NCBI GenBank assembly: GCA_913045175.1
Contig: CAJWQG010000002.1
Location: 53,010 to 117,009 of the forward strand
Direction of reading: 5' to 3'
Source: an uncultured Gammaproteobacteria bacterium
Lineage (GTDB): Bacteria > Pseudomonadota > Gammaproteobacteria > Pseudomonadales > Azotimanducaceae
DNA length: 64,000 nucleotides
Made by a program: the position numbers and the translations under genes. Positions 43,159 to 51,931 of this stretch are shown here, piece by piece; positions within the stretch are counted from its first letter, which is position 1; each line of letters opens with the position of its first letter. The notes under the pieces are model-generated. The model worked only from the letters and a program-made list of their open reading frames with translations, was not told the origin of the DNA and made no database searches.

Positions 43159-43875
43159 ATGTCTGCCCTCACGCAAACCATTAGATGGGATTTCTGCCTG
43201 CAGTCCCGCTCGTTCATCTATCCTGCCAATATCACCAGCACGCTGATGATCTGTGGCTTCATACTGATTCTGCCGATCGATGACTTTTCTCCCAGGTTGA
43301 CTGGATTTCTCATTTTTCTGGACCCTGCAATGATCGGCCTCAGCTTCGTTGGCGCCATGGTCCTGCGGGAGAAGAGCGAGGGTACTATTTTTGCGCTTGG
43401 TGTCACGCCACTCAAACCATGGATATACGTCGCCGCGAAGACGATGACCCTCACCGTTATCACGTTTGCGTCCTCACTGGTGGTTGCTTACGTCGCAACC
43501 GAGGGCGACTTCAACGTACCCAGAATGTTGTTTGTCCTGACACTCATCAGCACACTGGCCACCCTCATTGGGTTCGCCTGTGTCGCGCGAGTACCTTCAA
43601 TGAACAAACTGATGATTCACTGGATGTGGCTGATCGCGCTGCTTTATATCCCGGCGCTGACGCATTTTGAGATCTTGCCTGATGCGCTAACGCCGATCAT
43701 CGCACTGGTACCGACCTATGCCGTGCTTATCGGATTAACATGGGCGGTCGATACGAGCGCCTATTCGACCGGCGCGCTGATCTATGCTTTTTCGTACCTG
43801 ATCTTCTGGTGCGGTTTCGGCTGGTGGTGGACCCTGCGTGAGTACACGCGATCGATCGTTACCAGCGGCCAATAG
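43159..43875 (+). CDS. ABC-2 type transporter permease, first subunit
   Basis: This is 238 residues from ATG 43159 (MSALTQTIRWDF), 4 bp after the ATPase stop. The frame is open inside the ATPase to 43099 without support. Six hydrophobic segments are seen (for example PANITSTLMICGFILILP and TLTVITFASSLVVAYVA). The N-terminal amphipathic helix is typical for ABC-2 permeases. No loop for a periplasmic binding protein is recognisable. Confidence 0.85.
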   Translation: MSALTQTIRWDFCLQSRSFIYPANITSTLMICGFILILPIDDFSPRLTGFLIFLDPAMIGLSFVGAMVLREKSEGTIFALGVTPLKPWIYVAAKTMTLTVITFASSLVVAYVATEGDFNVPRMLFVLTLISTLATLIGFACVARVPSMNKLMIHWMWLIALLYIPALTHFEILPDALTPIIALVPTYAVLIGLTWAVDTSAYSTGALIYAFSYLIFWCGFGWWWTLREYTRSIVTSGQ

Positions 43876-43890
43876 CCGGGGAGATTTCTC

Positions 43891-44625
43891 ATGAGCGCCT
43901 TTACCGCATTGGTTCAACTGGACATCAAGGGAATCCTTCGAGACGACGTCATGCTAATCAATGTCGTCATGTCAATTATTCCTATCGTGATAATCACGAC
44001 GCTGGGCGCTTTCCAGGATCACCTGCCCGGCTGGGCTGACTGGTTTCCATTCATGGTGGCGTATACGCTGGTCGGGGGCGTTGGATTCGCTTTTATGTTC
44101 GGCCTACTGATGGTGGAGGAAAGCGATACCGGGGTGCGTGATGCCATGCTGGTCACATCCATATCGCCTAACCTCTTTATCCTGACGCGAACGCTGGTCG
44201 CTACCGTATGGATGCTGATCTGGCCCTATATCACCATTGTCATCATGGACAGTACCTGGCAGGTCCTGCATCTATCAGCGTTCGAGCTATTTACCGTAGT
44301 CGCCATGCTGGCGTTGCTCACACCGGCACTGGCGCTCGCCATGCCTGTTTTGGGGTCCGACAAGGTTGAGGCCCTCGCTATATTCAAAGGCATCAACTTT
44401 ATTATGTTGATTCCACTGGCGTTGTATTTCTTTGATGCCGATGCACGGTACAGACCGTTCTTTCTTGTTTCTCCGACCGCCTGGACCATCGAAACACTTG
44501 ATGCGCTAATCAGGGGCGATTCCAACGGTTATCTTTGGGCTGCGGGTGGTACCGGTTATGCACTCATCTTGCTGATCGCAGCCGTTGTCGCGTTTCGCAG
44601 GAAGGTTTATAAGTTAGGAACCTAG
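43891..44625 (+). CDS. ABC-2 type transporter permease, second subunit
   Basis: This is 244 residues with six hydrophobic helices, starting MSAFTALVQLDIKGILRDD, parallel in layout to the first subunit and probably its partner in a heterodimeric channel. It lies 15 bp after the first permease, with GGGGAG before ATG 43891, and 1 bp before the solute-binding protein gene. The two permeases with one ATPase make a complete exporter core. Confidence 0.85.
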   Translation: MSAFTALVQLDIKGILRDDVMLINVVMSIIPIVIITTLGAFQDHLPGWADWFPFMVAYTLVGGVGFAFMFGLLMVEESDTGVRDAMLVTSISPNLFILTRTLVATVWMLIWPYITIVIMDSTWQVLHLSAFELFTVVAMLALLTPALALAMPVLGSDKVEALAIFKGINFIMLIPLALYFFDADARYRPFFLVSPTAWTIETLDALIRGDSNGYLWAAGGTGYALILLIAAVVAFRRKVYKLGT

Positions 44626-44626
44626 G

Positions 44627-46504
44627 TTGCAGCATCGCATGAATATGTCGCGAGTTTTAAGCACAAAAACCGTCCTGGCCATATTCATCCGGTCGATGTT
44701 CCTCCTGTCGATGTTCGTCCTGTCAATACTCCCCCTGGAGCATGCAGTTGCCGATACAGAGCCGCCGCTCGAGTTCCATCACGGCGTCTCGCAGATAGCC
44801 AATTACGAACTGAAATATCCCGCTGACTTCACGCACTTCGACTATCTGAACAAGGATGCACCTAAGGATGGAACACTGGTGCTGCCCTCGTTCGACCCCT
44901 TCTATACCGTCTCGCCGATGTACAAGGCGCCAGGATTCTACCGGGCCTATGATCACCTGATCGAGCGTGCCGGTGACGAACCCTCCGGATACTACGGCAG
45001 TCTTGCCGAGTCGATCGCCATCAGCGCCGACCGTAGGCGAATCGTCTTCCGGCTGCACCCCGAGGCACGCTGGCACGACGGCAGGCCAATTACGGCAACC
45101 GACGTCAAGTTTACGGTGGAAACGTTCCAGGCTGACGTCATGACCTTCGGGTGGGCAGGCGCACTGGCCTGGGTCACTGGTGTCAACATCCTTGATCCAC
45201 GGACCATCGAGATGCGTTCCGACTCGGACGTTGCCAAACAACTCTTTCTTATCAGCCGCATGCCTATCGTGCCCGAACACTACTGGGTCAACCGGGACGT
45301 GACCGAACCAATAGTGACGCCGCCACCAGAGAGTGGCCCCTACCGCCTGACAGGCGTGTCTCCTGGTCGTTATTTCTCGTACGAACGCGTGCCGGATTAC
45401 TGGGGCAGGGATCTTCCGGTAAATCGCGGCAAATTCAACTTCAACACCATTCGCTACGAACGTTACCTGGACGCTACGGTTGCCCGAGAGGCGCTGCGCG
45501 CGGGTTTGTTTGATGTCTGGACTGAGACCGACTCGCGGCACTGGCTGTCATCCTACAATGTGCCTGCCCGTGACCAGGGCTGGCTGTTGCAGGGCACGCT
45601 GGTATCCGGCGATCTGAGTGGGCCCCGGTATATCATCGTGTTGAATTCGCAGCGGCCACCGTTCGATGATCCGCTGGTGCGTGAGGCGCTGTTCCATGCT
45701 TTGGATTTCGAGTGGCAAAACCGGGCATTGCACGGAAGCGAATTGACCCGTGCCCACAGTTTCTTCGCCAACTCCATGTTCGCTTCTTCGGGATTGCCGG
45801 GAGAAGCCGAAAAAGCGCTTCTCGAACCCTATCGCGCAGCGTTGCCTGACGAGGTGTTCAGCCAACCCTTCACCTTCCCTAGTACTGACGGTGCGGACGT
45901 CAATCGTGGCGATTTAAAAAAGGCCCAGTCACTTCTTGCCAAAGCAGGTTTTCAGGTCGTGGATGGCACAATGGTCAACGCTGAAGGCGAACCCTTTGTG
46001 ATGGAGTTTCTGTCATTCCTGCCGACAGACAAGCGTACGCTCTTACCCTACATTAGTTCGCTGTCGATGCTCGGTATCCGCGCGGATATCCGCATGATGG
46101 AACGCTCCAGCTACTACAATCGTCGGCACGACGCTGACTACGATGCCCTTCTGGTGGGAAGCGCAATGCAGGTACCACCCTCCTGGGAGCTCAAACCCTT
46201 TTTTCATTCCTCATCGAGGCTTTACCTTAATGCGTCCCGCATCAACAACCCGGCGGTGGATGCCATGGTCGAGGCAGCGCTCGGCGCGACGCACCTTGAT
46301 AGTTTTGTTACCGCCCTTAGCGCACTGGATCGCGTTTTGCTATGGAATTACTACCAGTTTCCATTGGATGCCCTCGGGGACACCCGCATAGTTTACTGGG
46401 ATAAATTCGGACGTCCCGACCTGCCAGAGGGGATGTTTGTGCCACAGTTCCCTGACGGCTGGTGGTTTGACGAAGAAAAGGCAGCGCGAATCAGTTTCAG
46501 GTAA
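44627..46504 (+). CDS. YejA-like extracellular solute-binding protein (family 5)
   Basis: This is 625 residues. The start is TTG 44627 (or ATG 44639). A long hydrophobic leader (~15-40) ends with HAVADTEP, so the protein is secreted to the periplasm. The mature part opens with the YejA-type sequence HGVSQIANYELKYPADFTHFDY and has family 5 blocks such as FRLHPEARWHDGRPITATDVKFTVE and DDPLVREALFHALDFEWQN. These proteins bind peptides or similar ligands for import. Its import permeases are not here: the upstream ABC genes are ABC-2 exporters. A paralogue is at 47443. Confidence 0.9.
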   Translation: MQHRMNMSRVLSTKTVLAIFIRSMFLLSMFVLSILPLEHAVADTEPPLEFHHGVSQIANYELKYPADFTHFDYLNKDAPKDGTLVLPSFDPFYTVSPMYKAPGFYRAYDHLIERAGDEPSGYYGSLAESIAISADRRRIVFRLHPEARWHDGRPITATDVKFTVETFQADVMTFGWAGALAWVTGVNILDPRTIEMRSDSDVAKQLFLISRMPIVPEHYWVNRDVTEPIVTPPPESGPYRLTGVSPGRYFSYERVPDYWGRDLPVNRGKFNFNTIRYERYLDATVAREALRAGLFDVWTETDSRHWLSSYNVPARDQGWLLQGTLVSGDLSGPRYIIVLNSQRPPFDDPLVREALFHALDFEWQNRALHGSELTRAHSFFANSMFASSGLPGEAEKALLEPYRAALPDEVFSQPFTFPSTDGADVNRGDLKKAQSLLAKAGFQVVDGTMVNAEGEPFVMEFLSFLPTDKRTLLPYISSLSMLGIRADIRMMERSSYYNRRHDADYDALLVGSAMQVPPSWELKPFFHSSSRLYLNASRINNPAVDAMVEAALGATHLDSFVTALSALDRVLLWNYYQFPLDALGDTRIVYWDKFGRPDLPEGMFVPQFPDGWWFDEEKAARISFR

Positions 46505-46521
46505 GACCCGACCGCCACCTG

Positions 46522-47328
46522 TTATGCATCCCGCTTGGCATCCTTGTCCACGGCGCCGTGACCTTCTGCAGTTTCGATCAGGGAAATCATCCGCGTGAGC
46601 GTTTCCCGCTGACCATCTACGTCATGGGGTCGTCCTACGGTGGCACCAATATTTAGTCGCCTTATCACCTGCCTGGGCGGCCTTGCCGTACTACTGAGTG
46701 GTGGCATAACACTAACCAATACTGTCGGGATACCTTCTGCTTCTAATCCTCTCGCAATCAGACTCACGGTCTGATGGCAGACGGGTCAGCTGGGGACCAG
46801 AAGAGCCGCCTCTACATCGTCGGCTTTGAACGCCGCAAGGATTTCAGGAATGGTCTGGTTAATCAACGGGTCCACATTCGGTTGCAGTCCCATGAGTACC
46901 AATGTTTCATTGGAGAGCGAACCGATGACACCTTCTTCCACTAATTCAGTTAGACGATCAAGGGGAAGATTCGCGTTGATATCTTCTTTTGCGTATTTGT
47001 GATCATAACCATGATGATTAATAACTAGTTTGCTGCGATCGACGTCAGTAGGAATTTTACGAAACTCCGGGACCTCATCACCAAACGTGGGAAGGCCGGT
47101 GAAGGGTTTCTGTTCGCCGTCTATCGAGTAGCCGCCGGTGGTTATCAGACCAAAACGGCTTTCGCTGGCTGGTTTAGACAAGGTGACAAACGGGTCAGTG
47201 ACCGTGGTAAACCAGGGGTATTCACCAAATGCTTCCTTGGCTTTGCCCTGCGGCAACAAAGGTTTGGCATATTCGACCCAGGCTTCATACTTTGGCTGCC
47301 AGTCCGCCAGTTGTGCTGCATCGCTCAT
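46522..47328 (-). CDS. Selenoprotein C: GrdB/PrdB-like protein with in-frame TGA (Sec181)
   Basis: Read through TGA 46788-46786 this gene gives 268 residues from ATG 47328 (MSDAAQLADW, GGGGAAG upstream). The frame is open to 47373. Before the TGA: SRFGLITTGGYSI, then PTDVDRSKLVINHHGYDHK, DINANLPLDRLTELVEEGVIGS and VEAALLVPS. After it: Sec-PVCHQTVSLIARGLEAEGI and a PPR...GRPHD block. The hairpin after the TGA has the same stem as that of selenoprotein A. The gene lies on the opposite strand between two YejA-like solute-binding genes. Its C-terminus is the shortest of the three. Confidence 0.85.
46757..46775 (-). promoter_or_regulatory. Putative bacterial SECIS hairpin, selenoprotein C
   Basis: On the coding strand ATCAGAC - CGTGA - GTCTGAT is a perfect 7-bp stem starting 10 nt after the TGA, identical in place and stem to the hairpin of selenoprotein A, with one loop base changed. 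Confidence 0.75.
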
Positions 47329-47442
47329 ATGCGTCTTCCCCTTCACAATCATTATTGGGTATCGGTTAAGCATAACCTAACGCATTGCGATATGCTCCAT
47401 AACACGATTTCGATAACGAAAATTCCAGCATCTTTTCCGTTC

Positions 47443-49317
47443 ATGTTTAATAGAGTTGTCACCTTAGACATATTGTTTGGGTTGTTCCTGCTTGTCGGAG
47501 GATCAGTGCATGCCAGCGAGCCCAGTCACGGGTTCGCGTATTTCGGCGAACCCAAGTACCCGGCAGATATGGCCCATTTTGACTATGCAAACCCCAACGC
47601 GCCGAAAGGGGGCACAACCAGAGTACCAGGACTAGGTGCCTTCAATAATCTCAATCCCTTCGCCGACAGGGGAACCCTGTCGCACTACATGGACCCGCGT
47701 ATTTTTTCCATTGTTCATGACCAATTAATGATGCAGTCAGAGGATGAACTCGCGACTTACTATGGCCGTCTGGCAGAAACCATTGAGGTCGCTGACGACT
47801 ACAGCTGGGTTGCTTATACGCTGCGCAAGAATGCCTACTGGCACGACGGTGTGCCGGTCACCATCGACGATATCCTCTGGTCTTTTGATGCCTACAAGAA
47901 CAAAGCGGGCGTCACCTGGAGAGCCGCCTTCCGCGATATCGAACGGATAGAACAGACCGGGCCCTGGTCCTTTAAGTTCCACTTCACCGAGACGGCGGAA
48001 AAAACCAGACAGCTGATTATTCAGACCGCAACCTTCACTCCGTTACCGAAGCATTATTATGAGAATCGCAGGATTGACGAGACCACCATGGAGCCACCGC
48101 TCAGCAACGGGCCCTACCGGATAGTGGAAGTCGACCCAGGCTACAAGGTGATTTTTGAAAGGGTGAAGGACTATTGGGCCAAAGACCTTGCCAACACCCA
48201 GGGCATGTACAATTTCGACCGCCTTGACCTGACCTATTTTTTTGACGAGAACGTCATGCTGCAGGCCTTCCGGGCCGGGGTATTTGACTATTACCGTGAA
48301 CAGAACGAAAAGAACTTCCACACAGAATATAACTTTGAAGCCCGGCGCAAGGGACTCTTCAAAGCAGAGACCTATATTATGGGTGGCGCTTACGGAATGC
48401 ACTACAGCGTCGCGTTCAATACCCGCAAGCCACTCTTCAAAGACATCCGCGTACGGGAAGCCCTGACCCTGGCTTACAACTTCGAGTGGGCCAACCGCAT
48501 TTTCTGGCACAACGGCCTGGCGCGTAACAACTCCTTTTTCGTCCGCTCCGGTCTCCGGGCCAGGGATTTACCTTCGAAAGAGGAACTGGCGCTGCTGGAA
48601 CCATACCGTGACCAGTTACCCGAGCGGGTTTTTACCCAACCTGTGCCACTGCCGGAAAATAGTCCATTCGGCCGTAATCGCGATACCCTGTTACAGGCCG
48701 ATACGCTACTGCGTGAAGCAGGATGGGTAGTCAAAGATCTTGTGCGCGTTAACGAAGAGACCGGCGAACCACTGGCTTTCGAGTTCGTCATCTCACGCAA
48801 CGAATTCGAGCTGATGCTGACGCCGTTCGTCGACAACCTGAAACGACTCGGCATTCACGCGCCCTTGCGTAAAATCGAAAACAACCTGATGGTGAACCGA
48901 CTCAGAAACTACGACTTCGATGCGACCATCCGCAAGTACTACACATTCAACGTGCCCATTCCGGCGCGCCTGCGAAGCCAGTACACCTCGCAGTACGCTG
49001 ACCGGCCCAATATGACCAACTACGTCGGTATCAAGAATCCTGCGGTCGATTTTCTCGTGGACAAGATTACCAATGCCACCACGGAAGACGAGATGAATAC
49101 CGCGGGCCGAGCACTGGACCGCGTGCTGTTGTGGAACTTCTACGTGATACCCGATGGCCACCCCAAGGGACGACATGCCTGTTACTGGGACCGGTTTGGC
49201 CATCCTCCTATCGGCGATGAATATATGCGCTGGTCCGGGTTTCCCAACGTCTGGTGGATCGACGAAGAAAAGAATGCCAGGGTCAATGCGGGTATCGCGG
49301 AAATGCGGGCAGACTAG
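47443..49317 (+). CDS. YejA-like extracellular solute-binding protein (family 5), paralogue
   Basis: This is 624 residues from ATG 47443 (MFNRVVTLDILFGLFLLVGG), with a signal peptide ending around VHA-SEP. The frame is open to 47311, but the upstream Met codons give no signal peptide at the right place. The mature part has FGEPKYPADMAHFDYANPNAPKGG, then YTLRKNAYWHDGVPVTIDDILWSF and RVREALTLAYNFEWANR. It shares the whole layout with the protein at 44627, so the two come from a duplication with the selenoprotein gene now between them. Ribosome site weak. Confidence 0.88.
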   Translation: MFNRVVTLDILFGLFLLVGGSVHASEPSHGFAYFGEPKYPADMAHFDYANPNAPKGGTTRVPGLGAFNNLNPFADRGTLSHYMDPRIFSIVHDQLMMQSEDELATYYGRLAETIEVADDYSWVAYTLRKNAYWHDGVPVTIDDILWSFDAYKNKAGVTWRAAFRDIERIEQTGPWSFKFHFTETAEKTRQLIIQTATFTPLPKHYYENRRIDETTMEPPLSNGPYRIVEVDPGYKVIFERVKDYWAKDLANTQGMYNFDRLDLTYFFDENVMLQAFRAGVFDYYREQNEKNFHTEYNFEARRKGLFKAETYIMGGAYGMHYSVAFNTRKPLFKDIRVREALTLAYNFEWANRIFWHNGLARNNSFFVRSGLRARDLPSKEELALLEPYRDQLPERVFTQPVPLPENSPFGRNRDTLLQADTLLREAGWVVKDLVRVNEETGEPLAFEFVISRNEFELMLTPFVDNLKRLGIHAPLRKIENNLMVNRLRNYDFDATIRKYYTFNVPIPARLRSQYTSQYADRPNMTNYVGIKNPAVDFLVDKITNATTEDEMNTAGRALDRVLLWNFYVIPDGHPKGRHACYWDRFGHPPIGDEYMRWSGFPNVWWIDEEKNARVNAGIAEMRAD

Positions 49318-50571
49318 TTGTTCCAATCACTTCGCATACATGACTATCGCCTGCTCTGGGTATCCACTGCATTCAACGCCTTCGGTATGCAGATGCTGAA
49401 CATTGCGCGGGGCTGGTTGATCTACGATATGACGGAATCACCCATGGCCCTGACCTGGGTGATGTTGTCTTTCATGTTGCCGTCAGCGTTGTTCTCTATC
49501 GCGGGGGGTGTGATTGCCGACCGCATGAGCAAAAAGCGCATCATGATCGTCTCGCAGATGTTGAATGCGGTAGCGACATTTATACTCGCCTATATCACGT
49601 TCATTGGCGAAGTCACCTTCTGGCATTTCATCGTCCTTGGGGTCTTTAACGGTGCAGTGGGTTCGGTCAGTATGCCAGCACGATTCGCTATCCTGCCCGA
49701 AGTTGTCGGCGATGAGAACCTGGTCAATGCGACAGCGCTGCAAACGTCAACCTACAACCTGTCGCGTATTCTGGGTCCAGTGCTGGCCGGTGGTTTAATT
49801 GCTTTCTTTGCAGCCGGTGACACCAACTCCACCTACGGTGTGGGACTGGTGTTTTTCCTCATCTTCGGCTTGGTGCTTTTGTCCGCGCTGTTAATTATTT
49901 TTCTTGAACATAACGGCGACCCCCACAGCGAACCAACAACTTCCCCGCTCGAGGATGTTCGAGAAGGTTTCAGGTTTGTCAGAGACGATAAGCTGATTCT
50001 GGGCTTGATGATCCTGGGATTTGCACCATCCGCTTTCGGTAACGCGGTGAATTTTCTGCTTCCGGCCTTCAACCAGGATGTGCTCGGTGGTGGTCCTGAC
50101 GATCTGGGCATTCTGTCCGCCGGCATGGGCTTTGGCGCGCTCGCCGGCTCTATGCTCCTGGCACGCCTGGGTGACTTTAGCGGCAAAGGCCGATTGATGT
50201 TACAGGCAGCCTTTGGCTGGAGCGTCGCCATCGCCCTTTTCTCACTGACGGGTAACCTCTATACCGCGATATTTGTAGGCGCATTCACTGCCTTCTTTCA
50301 TAATCTATTTGGATCGCTCAATATGAGCGTCACACAACTAGCCGCACCGCGGTACATTCATGGCCGCGTGATGAGTCTGACGATGATGATTCATGGCCTG
50401 ATGCCCCTGGGTGTAATCCCTGTCGGCGCGGTGGCAGAATTCGTTGGAATCGAAGCTGCGTTGATGTTCGGTGCTGCTATGCTGGCATTGATTGTATGTT
50501 TGCTGAATGTGCTCTTCCCAGGCATCAAACAGATTGATAAAGGGCACCACCAGGCGGACCTCGATCCATAA
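49318..50571 (+). CDS. MFS transporter (EntS/TetA-like)
   Basis: This is 417 residues with 12 hydrophobic helices. It begins MFQSLRIHDYRLLWVSTAFNAFGMQM and has the motif A-like loop GGVIADRMSKKRIMIVSQ between helices 2 and 3. The sequence type is that of EntS-like exporters. TTG 49318 directly follows the stop of the solute-binding gene with no gap, so translation is coupled. Substrate unknown. Confidence 0.9.
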   Translation: MFQSLRIHDYRLLWVSTAFNAFGMQMLNIARGWLIYDMTESPMALTWVMLSFMLPSALFSIAGGVIADRMSKKRIMIVSQMLNAVATFILAYITFIGEVTFWHFIVLGVFNGAVGSVSMPARFAILPEVVGDENLVNATALQTSTYNLSRILGPVLAGGLIAFFAAGDTNSTYGVGLVFFLIFGLVLLSALLIIFLEHNGDPHSEPTTSPLEDVREGFRFVRDDKLILGLMILGFAPSAFGNAVNFLLPAFNQDVLGGGPDDLGILSAGMGFGALAGSMLLARLGDFSGKGRLMLQAAFGWSVAIALFSLTGNLYTAIFVGAFTAFFHNLFGSLNMSVTQLAAPRYIHGRVMSLTMMIHGLMPLGVIPVGAVAEFVGIEAALMFGAAMLALIVCLLNVLFPGIKQIDKGHHQADLDP

Positions 50572-50602
50572 CGTTGTGTGTGCAACTTACTAGGGGGATA
50601 AA

Positions 50603-51535
50603 ATGGACTACATAAGATTTGGGCGTACAGAGCTCAATGTGAGTGTGATGGGGTTAGGCTGCGGCGGACCCAGTCGAATTGGCATGTCCGCAGACAAGAG
50701 CGAGGCCGAATCGGTAAACATTGTTCGCCATGCGTTTGATGCCGGTGTTAACTTTATCGACACCTCTGAGGTCTACAAGACCGAAGGGTTTATTGGCAAG
50801 GCCTTGCAGGAAGTTGGCCGGGACAAGATCGTAATCTCCACCAAAGTAAACTACCGCGGGGAGTTCAGCCCGGCCGTCTTAAGAGAAAGGCTGGAAGGCA
50901 GCCTCAAGCGCCTTAACACCGACTATATCGATATCTACAACCTGCATGGCGTCGACCCTGACGACTACGCACAACTGCGGGATGAGATTCTGCCAACGTT
51001 TCAAGACCTGCGAGACGAAGGAAAGATTCGCTTCATTGGCGTCACCGAGATGTTCGGTGAGGATACCAACCACGACATGTTGCGCCAGTCTTTACCTGAG
51101 GACGATGTATGGGACGTGGTCATGCTGGGTTTCAATATCCTGAACCAGTCGGCGCGGGATATCCTAAGGCTGACCCAGGAGAGGGACGTCGCCATCCAAC
51201 TGATGTATGCGGTGCGTCGCGCGCTCAGTCAGCCGGACAAACTCATCGAGTCAATACAAACCCTGATAGATGAAGGCCAGTTAAACCCGGACGATCTTAA
51301 TATGGAGGATCCCCTGGGTTTCCTGCTGAAGGAATCGGACGCAACCAGCATCGTCGATGCCGCCTATCGATTCTGTCGTTATGAGCCCGGTGTACACGTG
51401 GTGCTATCTGGTACCGGTAACCCGGAACATCTGCAGTCGAACATAGAATCCCTCAACCGCGGGCCACTGCCGGATGCCCTAATCGAAAAGCTACGGCGTA
51501 TTTTTCAGCACGCCACCGCAGTGAATGGGAATTAG
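50603..51535 (+). CDS. Aldo/keto reductase
   Basis: This is 310 residues. The AKR catalytic tetrad can be placed at D53, Y58, K81 and H115 (FIDTSEVY, STKVNY, YNLHGVD). The barrel spans residues 10-300, with the NADP site near HVVLSGTGNPEHLQSNI. It would reduce an aldehyde/ketone or oxidise an alcohol. AGGGGGATAAA lies before ATG 50603. It is followed after 28 bp by a SnoaL gene and then the sulfatase. Confidence 0.92.
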   Translation: MDYIRFGRTELNVSVMGLGCGGPSRIGMSADKSEAESVNIVRHAFDAGVNFIDTSEVYKTEGFIGKALQEVGRDKIVISTKVNYRGEFSPAVLRERLEGSLKRLNTDYIDIYNLHGVDPDDYAQLRDEILPTFQDLRDEGKIRFIGVTEMFGEDTNHDMLRQSLPEDDVWDVVMLGFNILNQSARDILRLTQERDVAIQLMYAVRRALSQPDKLIESIQTLIDEGQLNPDDLNMEDPLGFLLKESDATSIVDAAYRFCRYEPGVHVVLSGTGNPEHLQSNIESLNRGPLPDALIEKLRRIFQHATAVNGN

Positions 51536-51563
51536 CGTTAGACGCTGACAATCGGAGTAACCT

Positions 51564-51929
51564 ATGCCCAACTACCCGGAATCCTTCGACCACATGCTTG
51601 CGGCATGGAACGAGTCAGACCCTTCTCTTATACGTGGTCACCTGGACAAAGCCCTGGCCTCAGACGTTCGATTTGTTGACCCATCAATTGACGTCACCGG
51701 CATTGATGGTTTCGAGGCGAACGTTCACGAGGTACACGGGAGATTGCCAGGGGCTGTTTACTCGCGAACCAGTGGTGTTGATTCACAACATGGGTTTTTC
51801 CGCTACCATTGGGCCATACACCAGAATGGTGAACTTGTGATGCCAGGTTTCGATGTCGTAGAGACTGACGAAGATGGCCGTGTCGCCTGCGTGATTGGCT
51901 TTTTTGGACCCATACCTAACCTGGAATAA
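51564..51929 (+). CDS. SnoaL-like (NTF2 superfamily) protein
   Basis: This is 121 residues with the NTF2 pattern: MLAAWNESDPSLIRGHLDKAL helix, then SDVRFVDPSIDVTGIDGFEANV, and a terminal sheet with FRYHWAIHQNGELVMPGFDVVETDEDGRV. The last is typical for SnoaL-like proteins. It could be an isomerase/hydrolase or a binding protein. It is between an aldo/keto reductase and a sulfatase (2-bp gap to the latter), so in one operon. GGAG lies before ATG 51564. Confidence 0.87.
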   Translation: MPNYPESFDHMLAAWNESDPSLIRGHLDKALASDVRFVDPSIDVTGIDGFEANVHEVHGRLPGAVYSRTSGVDSQHGFFRYHWAIHQNGELVMPGFDVVETDEDGRVACVIGFFGPIPNLE

Positions 51930-51931
51930 CT

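Noticed and set aside
42600..43217. 205-aa minus-strand frame (and its overlap partner 42545-43078)
   Set aside because: Opposite the ABC ATPase, which has all nucleotide-binding motifs; shadow frames.
44723..45541. 272-aa minus-strand frame
   Set aside because: It is fully opposite the YejA-like gene with basic, low-complexity composition; shadow frame.
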